A stretch of 64,000 bases of DNA from JACRLV01 sp045863555. Its GTDB lineage: Bacteria; Planctomycetota; Phycisphaerae; UBA1845; Fen-1342. Every line of letters starts with the position of its first letter. Position 1 is the stretch's first letter. The notes below the pieces were generated by a model, which saw only the letters and a list, made by a program, of their open reading frames with translations, was not told the origin of the DNA and did not search any database. The stretch lies in the NCBI GenBank assembly GCA_045863555.1, contig BTUU01000022.1, positions 28,192 through 92,191 of the forward strand. Direction: 5' to 3'. Positions 26,938 through 33,603 of the stretch are shown piece after piece. Made by a program: the position numbers and the translations under genes.

Positions 26938-28290
26938 CTGAAGATCGGTCTGATTGCGATGAGCGGGATTCGCGCGGCGAGCGAGGAGCTGATGAAGGTC
27001 GGGCTGACGCTGCCGGGGGTGGTCGAGCGCAGCCGGGTGGTCGCGTCGCTGCCGAGCCTGTCGCTGCTGACGCTCGCGGCGTACGCGGGGCCGGAGGATG
27101 AGGTCGAGTACTTCGAGATCGCGGACCTGCGGAAATGCGCTGCGCTGCCTGAGGGATTTGACGTGGTCGCGATCGCGTCGTTTACGGCGCAGATTCGGGA
27201 TGCGTATGCGGTCGCGGATCATTATCGCGCCCGGGGGACGCGGGTGGTGCTGGGCGGCTTTCATGTGCTGGCCGAGCCGGACGAGGCGGCGGAGCATGCG
27301 GATGCGCTGGCGATCGGGGAGGGGGAGCTGCTGTGGCCGGAGATTCTTGACGATTGCCGGCGGGGGACGCTGCGCGCGCGGTATTCCTCGCCGCCGGGGC
27401 GGTATTTCGATCTCGCGGATGCGGTGATGCCGCGGTTCGACCTGCTGGATATCGATCGGTACAACCGGCTGACCGTGCAGACGAGCCGGGGGTGTCCGCA
27501 CCTGTGCGATTTTTGTGCGAGCTCGGTGCTGCTGACGCCGCGGTACAGCGTGAAGCCGGTGGAGAAGGTGATCGCGGAGATCCGGCAGATCAAGGAGATG
27601 TGGCGGCACCCGTTCATCGAGTTCGCGGATGACAACAGCTTTTCGCGGCGCGGGCACTATCGCGAGCTGCTGCGGGCGATGCGGGACGAGGAGGTGAAGT
27701 GGTTCACGGAGGCGGATATCTCGATCGCGGAGGATCCGGAGCTGCTCGACCTGATGCGCGAGAGCGGATGCCGGCAGGTGCTGATCGGGCTGGAGAGTCC
27801 GCGGGCGGCGGGGCTGGACGGGGTGGAGCTGCGCGGGAACTGGAAGCTGCGGACGCTGCCGCGGTATGCGGAGGCGGTGCACGCGATCCAGTCGCGGGGG
27901 ATCACGGTCAACGGCTGCTTCATTCTGGGGCTCGACGGCGATACGCGGGAGACGTTTGACCTGATTTACGACTTTGCGGAGCGGGTGGGGCTGTTTGAGT
28001 TGCAGCTCACGGTGCTGACGCCGTTTCCGGGGACGCCGCTGTACAGGCGGCTGCTGGCGGAGGGGCGGCTGATCGAGCCGCGGGCGTGGGAGAAGTGCAC
28101 GCTGTTTGACGTCAACTTCGTGCCGCGGAACATGACGCCGGGGGAGCTACAGCAGGGGCTGGTGGACCTGGCGAAGCGGGTTTACGAGCCGGATTTTGTG
28201 CAGCGGCGGCGGGAGAAGTTCTTCGAGACGCTGCACGCGGCGCGGGTGAAGCCGGGGCCGGGGATGGCGGCGGAGTGGATGCACAACTGA
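26938..28290 (+). CDS. B12-binding-type radical SAM protein
   Basis: About 450 residues. The N-terminal 140 residues form a Rossmann-like cobalamin-binding-type domain (VVAIASFTAQIRDAYAVADHYRARG, VVLGGFH, ALAIGEGE). The radical SAM core has CPHLCDFC (Cys 186, 190, 193), DDNSF and LIGLESP, then NGCFILGLDGDT. The family is the hopanoid/Elp3-like B12 radical SAM group; the substrate is unknown. The first ATG is 26959, but the seven codons before it continue the beta strand (KIGLIAM), and GGGAGG (26926-26931) is spaced 6 nt from a CTG at 26938. A CTG start therefore fits best. No DxHxxG cobalamin motif is obvious. Confidence 0.8.
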   Translation: MKIGLIAMSGIRAASEELMKVGLTLPGVVERSRVVASLPSLSLLTLAAYAGPEDEVEYFEIADLRKCAALPEGFDVVAIASFTAQIRDAYAVADHYRARGTRVVLGGFHVLAEPDEAAEHADALAIGEGELLWPEILDDCRRGTLRARYSSPPGRYFDLADAVMPRFDLLDIDRYNRLTVQTSRGCPHLCDFCASSVLLTPRYSVKPVEKVIAEIRQIKEMWRHPFIEFADDNSFSRRGHYRELLRAMRDEEVKWFTEADISIAEDPELLDLMRESGCRQVLIGLESPRAAGLDGVELRGNWKLRTLPRYAEAVHAIQSRGITVNGCFILGLDGDTRETFDLIYDFAERVGLFELQLTVLTPFPGTPLYRRLLAEGRLIEPRAWEKCTLFDVNFVPRNMTPGELQQGLVDLAKRVYEPDFVQRRREKFFETLHAARVKPGPGMAAEWMHN

Positions 28291-28311
28291 GCGCACGGCG
28301 GCAGACCAGGC

Positions 28312-28330
28312 CGGGCAGGCATCCTGCCCG
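28312..28330. repeat. Hairpin downstream of the radical SAM gene
   Basis: CGGGCAGG and CCTGCCCG arms close on CAT. It lies 22 bp after the stop codon and 42 bp before the convergent SNF2 gene ends, so it may serve as a terminator. It has the same 3-nt-loop geometry as other spacer hairpins in this window. Confidence 0.65.
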
Positions 28331-28371
28331 TCCCGATCCCCTCAACGGTGCCACGTGTCGCTTCTAAAGCA

Positions 28372-30705
28372 TCATAGAACTGCGATTTGATGCTCGTGAA
28401 CCAATCGTATGAGTGTTTCCCGCTCAATCAGCGTGACCCTTTTTCCAATCGCGAATGCGCGGGCTTCTCTAGAAAAGTTCGCACTTGTAACGAGGTCCGC
28501 TCGCGTGAAGCTTGGATCGGCGCTGACCACTCCCCACAGTTGCTGAAGTACAGGACGACCGACGTTGTCCTTCTGGTGTTTGCACTGCACCGCAATCCGG
28601 TCTCGCGCGCCGCCGCTCTCGCGAGAAGCAATGACGTCCACCCCGCCATCGTGGCTAGCGCCCGTCCGTTGCACAGAGTACCCCTGAGCCTCATACACGC
28701 GAGCGACAAGCTCCTCAAACTGCGTTGAGTCGATAGCACCCAAATTGAGATGTACCGGGGCGGGCTGCACCGTGCTTCGGCGTGGACGAACCTTAAGATT
28801 GAATAGCGAAAAGATCTCTTCTTCTGATAACCCGACTAGCGAGGAGATCTCAGTCGCTGATAGCGCGACGGTGTCGGCCGCCCGATGTTCATCAATGACC
28901 GTGGTGAATAATCGTCTCTTTTCAGCTAGCTTTTCAAGGATTCGCTCCTCAATGGTATCGCGGCAATAAAAGCGACGGACAATCACCGTTTGGTTCTGAC
29001 CGATGCGATGGGCGCGCTTCACCGCCTGATCCTCGACAGCGGGATTCCACCAACGGTCGAACAAATACACGTATGTCGCCGCTTGAAGGTTCAGCCCTAC
29101 GCCACCCACCTGATAATTGAGCAGCAATAGGTTACAGCCCGGATCATTCTGGAATGCTTCGATGTTCTTTTCGCGTTTCGAAGAGGGAACCTCTCCGTGA
29201 AGTTGCAGCGCCTGCCACTTCCGATCCTCGATCTCGCGACCGATGCGCTTCAGTCCGAATTCCTCAGATGTGAACTGCGAAAATAAGAGTGCCTTTTTGC
29301 CGCTATCCGCTATTTCCTCAAACTCCTCGCAAAACAGATCGAGCTTGACGCTGCTACCAGTCGAAGGATCAAAATTGCAGAGCTGTCGCAGGCGGTGAAT
29401 TAGCTGAAAGACGTGAGTAACTGTGACCGAGTCGCCTTTCGCATTCAACTCAACCACGCCTTCGTCCTCGGTTCGTCGATAAGTCTCTCGCTGCTCCGGA
29501 CATAGGTCAAGAGCCACGTCTTGGTCGATCCTGTCCTTCAAATCGACTTTTACTTTCGGATCGTCCGTGCGTCTTCGGAGCATGAATGGTCGGATACGCT
29601 TCGCGACTTGTGCCTCCGCAACTGCCTTAACGGTACCGGGCCGGACGAATTCGAAGATCGAAACGACATCATCAATCCGGTTCTCCAGCGGCGTACCCGT
29701 GAGAGCCCAGCACCGTAACCCACGGAGGCACTTCACGGATTGCGCTGTCTTTGACCCCGCATTCTTGATGCGCTGTGCTTCATCGATGATAACGAGGTCA
29801 TGGCTGACACGATTATCACGGAGCCAATCCCGTTCGCTGGAAAGCGACTCGTAGTTTATCAGTTTGATCGTGACATTCGCCGTCGCGAGCTTCAGAAACC
29901 AGCGTCGATCGCGCCCCGCTTCGTAAACATTCAGGTTCGGAAGAACATTTGGCCACCACGTCTTTAGCTCGGATTTCCAGTTGGAAATAAGGGATTTTGG
30001 GCAGATCACAAGAATATGCTTGACCAGATTTGCTCGCCATAGCAGCCGCGCGGCGATAATGGCCTGCATGGTCTTGCCTAGACCCATCTCGTCGGCAAGG
30101 AGCGCGTTCTCACGGTCGTAGAGCCACTTGATGCCCTCAAGCTGAAACCCAAATGGCCGCTTCGGCAGCGACAGATCGGGATCGGAAAGGAGCTCGTTGA
30201 TGGGCGGCGTGAGTATCCATCGAAGCCGGTCTTTCAAATCTCGCCGTTCGAGCCCGGGCGGACGCTCCGCTCGCTCGACGTTTTCGAGGCGACTCGCGAT
30301 CGTCGGAACGCTCTCTGACCGTCCGAAAAGCGAATTCTGAGGCTCCCTTCGCGGCGCGTCGAAGACCAATCGCTCGACGCGAACTGAGATCTCACGGTCC
30401 GACTCAAATAGGAGCTGCACGCCCGGAGTTTCTAACAACGCGACGGCGCGCGACGAAGCGACGAGCACGGGTTGGCGCACTTCGACCGACGGGGCGGCGA
30501 GCAATTGAATGCCGAATGCGTCGGTTTCGAACAGTGGCGTATCGGCAGGCGGATCGGTCCGACTGGCCGCGAGGATCGGCGACATGTCGAGCGAACTACG
30601 TTTGGCCGCAAAGGCGTTCTGATCTCGACTCAGAGTGGCAATGCCAAGCCCGTCGTAGAAGCGCCGAATGGCCGCTTCGCGTTGTCGAACACTGAGGAAG
30701 GTCAT
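28372..30705 (-). CDS. SNF2-family helicase fused to an Mrr-like restriction endonuclease domain
   Basis: 777 residues. Residues 185-640 form a Swi2/Snf2 ATPase: Walker A DEMGLGKT (205-212), DEAQ box IIDEAQ (306-311), motif III ALTGTPLENR (334-343), and the C-terminal helicase motifs LLLNYQVGGVGLNLQAA and DRWWNPAVEDQAVKRAHRIGQ. Residues 662-777 match an Mrr-type PD-(D/E)xK nuclease: FEELVARVYEAQGY, catalytic Asp690 in DGGVDV and Gln707-Lys709 in VQCKHQ. The domain order resembles DNA-targeting defence effectors. ATG 30705 overlaps the upstream stop codon as ATGA. GC content is visibly lower than in both flanks, suggesting horizontal acquisition. The nuclease residues look intact, so activity is plausible. 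Confidence 0.9.
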   Translation of the reverse strand: MTFLSVRQREAAIRRFYDGLGIATLSRDQNAFAAKRSSLDMSPILAASRTDPPADTPLFETDAFGIQLLAAPSVEVRQPVLVASSRAVALLETPGVQLLFESDREISVRVERLVFDAPRREPQNSLFGRSESVPTIASRLENVERAERPPGLERRDLKDRLRWILTPPINELLSDPDLSLPKRPFGFQLEGIKWLYDRENALLADEMGLGKTMQAIIAARLLWRANLVKHILVICPKSLISNWKSELKTWWPNVLPNLNVYEAGRDRRWFLKLATANVTIKLINYESLSSERDWLRDNRVSHDLVIIDEAQRIKNAGSKTAQSVKCLRGLRCWALTGTPLENRIDDVVSIFEFVRPGTVKAVAEAQVAKRIRPFMLRRRTDDPKVKVDLKDRIDQDVALDLCPEQRETYRRTEDEGVVELNAKGDSVTVTHVFQLIHRLRQLCNFDPSTGSSVKLDLFCEEFEEIADSGKKALLFSQFTSEEFGLKRIGREIEDRKWQALQLHGEVPSSKREKNIEAFQNDPGCNLLLLNYQVGGVGLNLQAATYVYLFDRWWNPAVEDQAVKRAHRIGQNQTVIVRRFYCRDTIEERILEKLAEKRRLFTTVIDEHRAADTVALSATEISSLVGLSEEEIFSLFNLKVRPRRSTVQPAPVHLNLGAIDSTQFEELVARVYEAQGYSVQRTGASHDGGVDVIASRESGGARDRIAVQCKHQKDNVGRPVLQQLWGVVSADPSFTRADLVTSANFSREARAFAIGKRVTLIERETLIRLVHEHQIAVL

Positions 30706-31277
30706 GACTGAGCCTGGGAAGTGCCTGACTTGATTGTCTCTTTCAATGCCTCCTGTATTCGGTCGAATGGCTCAAGCAAGTCGATAAGAAGCTCAAGATG
30801 GCCGACGATTTCGCCAACGATTTCGCCGTCGTCCTTGCGATCACCGGTGTCGTACGTGAGCGTGCTTAATCGCGGGCCGCTGGATGCGGGCTCGCTCGCT
30901 CGGGAAAGAAAGGCGACCGGCGCTTGTTGTATCCGGCGCGCTGCAAGCAACTCGCGGCTGTTTACGAACACGACGTCGGGCCGCCGACCATTCGTTTCCA
31001 TTAGCTTCCGCGCGATAACGTCGATTAGAACGTGCTCCTGCAGCGTTTTACCGTACAGGATTTTCTGCAACACGGTGGGCCTGACCGGAGACACATACGA
31101 GAACTCAAGCGGTCGCGCTCGATAATCCGCTACCAGCACCGCACCGACGTAATTCCGAGCCGCGTCCTGCGGGCACGACAGAAACGCGAGGACAAGGTCA
31201 GGTAGTGGCTTTCCCGCTACGCGTGGCTGGTCCCCGGCGTCGTGCGATAGGGTAGCTTCTCCACGTTCGGAGGCCAT
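30702..31277 (-). CDS. Unrecognised partner protein coupled to the SNF2-Mrr gene
   Basis: 191 residues, no family recognised. Visible features are LPDLVLAFLSCPQDAARNYV, VLVADYRARPLEFSYVSPVRP, a segment around LQKILYGKTLQEHVLIDVIARKLM, and an acidic helical end (GEIVGEIVGHLELLIDLLEPFDRIQEALKE). The conserved-looking EFSYVSPVRPT...ILYG stretch suggests a compact alpha/beta domain. It is translationally coupled to the helicase by ATGA, so it probably works in the same complex or process. The start is ATG 31277 with GGAG 9 nt upstream, but the first 25 codons have weaker codon bias than an overlapping frame (31217-31408), so a frameshift near 31220 is possible. Confidence 0.7.
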   Translation of the reverse strand: MASERGEATLSHDAGDQPRVAGKPLPDLVLAFLSCPQDAARNYVGAVLVADYRARPLEFSYVSPVRPTVLQKILYGKTLQEHVLIDVIARKLMETNGRRPDVVFVNSRELLAARRIQQAPVAFLSRASEPASSGPRLSTLTYDTGDRKDDGEIVGEIVGHLELLIDLLEPFDRIQEALKETIKSGTSQAQS

Positions 31278-31408
31278 GTGTTGTACTCCATGATTGCGGC
31301 CATCTTATACAGCGCCGCGGCTGCGGTCCACGGTAGCGCGGGTGGCTGGCCCGACTGACATAGGACGAGACGTGCTAATGCTCTGCGAAAACTGAATTCC
31401 GCCAGCAA
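31217..31408 (-). CDS. Possible short gene or displaced 5' part of the SNF2 partner gene
   Basis: A 63-codon frame starting at TTG 31408, overlapping the start of the 191-codon gene in another frame by 61 nt. Its sequence from about residue 28 on (WTAAAALYKMAAIMEYN, then TWPPNVEKLPYR) looks more protein-like than the competing frame, and its third codon positions are mostly G/C. It could be a small upstream gene, or the true N-terminus of the downstream protein separated by a frameshift. Both remain open. Confidence 0.35.
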   Translation of the reverse strand: MLAEFSFRRALARLVLCQSGQPPALPWTAAAALYKMAAIMEYNTWPPNVEKLPYRTTPGTSHA

Positions 31409-31714
31409 GGGTCATCGAGAACGTCGGGCTGCCCCGCCCCCACTCCGCGCAAGCATGCTGCTCGATGCAGCCGGCCCGATGCCCCGCAAGGCTACGGTGC
31501 GAGCCGCTCAGAGCTCCCCCGACTGCAAGACACCAAAAAGATGAGCCGCACTGTGGCGATCATCGACCATTCTTCATTCTGCATTCAACCCGCAGCGCCC
31601 GCGTTTTGACGCCCGTTCTCGCCGGCTTGTACTATTTACCGCTTGCGCGTGCTCCGCTTCGCGGGACCGGGCGGCTGTCGACCGCATCGGCACTCCGCAG
31701 GCACCACGCCGAGA
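31278..31714. promoter_or_regulatory. Divergent spacer between the SNF2 cassette and aspS
   Basis: 437 bp separate the reverse cassette from forward aspS. Apart from the 63-codon frame above, it holds a GCATGCTGCTCGATGCAGC partial palindrome near 31453-31471. Promoters for both directions must lie here, but none could be placed by eye. Confidence 0.4.
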
Positions 31715-33535
31715 ATGGAGAACTCCGTGCCCCTCGCCTACAACCAGCGAACCTGTTACTGCGGCCAGGTCGACGAGACCTATGCCGGAAAGATCGTCCT
31801 GCTCTGCGGCTGGGTCGCCACGCGGCGCGACCACGGCGGCATGGTGTTTATCGACCTGCGCGACCGCGAAGGACTTGTGCAGCTCAAGTTCAACCCCGAG
31901 ACCGACCCGGCCGCGCACGAGGCCGCCGGGCGGCTGCGCGGCGAGTTCTGCGTGGCCGTGCGGGGCGATGTGTCGCTGCGGCCGGAGGGGCTCGCGAACC
32001 CGAACATGAAGACGGGCAAGATCGAGGTGAACGTCCGCGAGCTCGACATCCTGAGCACGTCGGAGACGCCGCGGTTTCCGGTCGAGGACGACATCAACGT
32101 CAAGGACGAGACGCGGCTGGAGTTTCGCTTCCTCGACCTGCGCCGGCCGAAGATGCAGCGGGCGCTGATCTCGCGGCACCAGGCGGTGAAGCAGATCCGC
32201 GACTACTTCTGCGGCGAGGGCTTCTTCGAAATCGAGACGCCGTTCCTGACGCGCAGCACGCCCGAGGGGGCGCGCGACTTCCTCGTGCCGAGCCGCAAGC
32301 AGCCGGGGAGCTTCTACGCCCTGCCGCAGTCACCGCAGCTCTTCAAGCAGCTGCTGATGATCAGCGGCTTCGACAAGTACATGCAGATCGTCCGCTGCTT
32401 CCGCGACGAGGACAGCCGCAAGGACCGCCAGCCGGAGTTCACGCAGCTCGACGTCGAGATGTCGTTCGTGCAGATGGACGACGTGCTGCGCGTGGCCGAG
32501 GGGTATCTCAAGGCGGTGTGGAAGGCGGTGCTCGGCGTCGACATCCCCATGCCGCTGCCGCGCATGACGTACGCCCAGGCGCTGGCCGAGTACGGCATCG
32601 ACCGGCCCGACACGCGCTACGACCTGCGCATCAAGGAAGTGACCGAGATCTGTCGCCGGACGGAGTTCAAGGTCTTCACGGGGGCGGTTGAAAAGGGCGG
32701 CGTGGTGCGGTGTATCCGCGTGCCCGGCGGCGCGGAAATCTCGCAAAACGAAATCGAAAAAGCGGATACGAGCCTGCTCGCCGTGCTCAAGGGCATCGGC
32801 GCGGGCGGGCTGCCGTACGTGAAGGTGGAGGGTGGTGCGGGCGTGTTGCCCGCATTCAAGACCGGCGTCGCGAAGTTCTTCTCTCCGGAACTGACCGCCG
32901 AACTCTGCGCCGCGACGAGCGCACAACCCGGCGACGCAATCTTCTTCGCCGCCGACAATGAAGCCGCGGTCTGCAAATACCTCGCCCGCCTGCGCGAGGA
33001 AATCGCCAGGCGCCGCGGCCTGATCCCCGCGAACCAGTGGAACTTCCTGTGGGTAGTCGACTTCCCGCTGCTGGAGCACAACGCCGAGGACGGCCGCTAC
33101 TACGCCGTGCACCATCCGTTCACCGCGCCGATGGACGAGGACCTGCACCTGCTCGAAACCGACCCCGGCAAAGTCCGCGCGAAGGCTTACGACGTCGTCG
33201 TCAACGGCACGGAACTCGCCGGCGGCTCGATCCGTATCCACCGCAGCGACGTGCAGAGCAAGATCTTCAGCCTGCTCGGCCTGTCGGCGGAGGAGGCCGA
33301 GGGCAAGTTCGGGTTCCTGCTCAAGGCGCTGCGGCATGGACCGCCGCCGCACGGGGGCTTCGCGATGGGCGTCGACCGGATGGTCATGCTGCTCAACGGC
33401 CTCGACAGCCTGCTCGACACATTCAGCTTCCCGAAGACGGCGGAGGGCTTCTGCCCGCTGACGCAGGCGCCGGCGGAGGTGGATGAGAAGCAGCTGCTGG
33501 AGTGTCACGTGAGGACGGTGCTGCCGAAGAAGTAG
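31715..33535 (+). CDS. aspS: Aspartyl-tRNA synthetase
   Basis: A class IIb synthetase of bacterial type. The N-terminal OB-fold anticodon domain shows VLLCGWVATRRDHGGMVFIDLRDREGLVQL. Class II motif 2 is FRDEDSRKDRQPEFTQLDVEM, a GAD-type insertion domain lies at about 290-430, and motif 3 is GGFAMGVDRMVMLL near the end. The length of about 606 is typical (590). ATG 31715 is used; GTG 31727 is better spaced from a GGAG and could be the real start, four residues later. Whether it is a discriminating or non-discriminating AspRS cannot be told by eye. The long upstream frame before 31715 shows no synthetase similarity. Confidence 0.94.
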   Translation: MENSVPLAYNQRTCYCGQVDETYAGKIVLLCGWVATRRDHGGMVFIDLRDREGLVQLKFNPETDPAAHEAAGRLRGEFCVAVRGDVSLRPEGLANPNMKTGKIEVNVRELDILSTSETPRFPVEDDINVKDETRLEFRFLDLRRPKMQRALISRHQAVKQIRDYFCGEGFFEIETPFLTRSTPEGARDFLVPSRKQPGSFYALPQSPQLFKQLLMISGFDKYMQIVRCFRDEDSRKDRQPEFTQLDVEMSFVQMDDVLRVAEGYLKAVWKAVLGVDIPMPLPRMTYAQALAEYGIDRPDTRYDLRIKEVTEICRRTEFKVFTGAVEKGGVVRCIRVPGGAEISQNEIEKADTSLLAVLKGIGAGGLPYVKVEGGAGVLPAFKTGVAKFFSPELTAELCAATSAQPGDAIFFAADNEAAVCKYLARLREEIARRRGLIPANQWNFLWVVDFPLLEHNAEDGRYYAVHHPFTAPMDEDLHLLETDPGKVRAKAYDVVVNGTELAGGSIRIHRSDVQSKIFSLLGLSAEEAEGKFGFLLKALRHGPPPHGGFAMGVDRMVMLLNGLDSLLDTFSFPKTAEGFCPLTQAPAEVDEKQLLECHVRTVLPKK

Positions 33536-33603
33536 GTGCGGATATAAAAAACTTAATTCAAGATGCGAGCGCTCGCGACGACGGCTTGATCGAAGCGGAT
33601 CTT

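Noticed and set aside
24430..27882. 1150-codon reverse open frame
   Set aside because: Only 24430-26370 has family similarity; the upstream 500 codons are the antisense shadow of the small membrane protein and radical SAM genes and have Arg/Pro/His-rich composition. The strong Shine-Dalgarno is at 26370.
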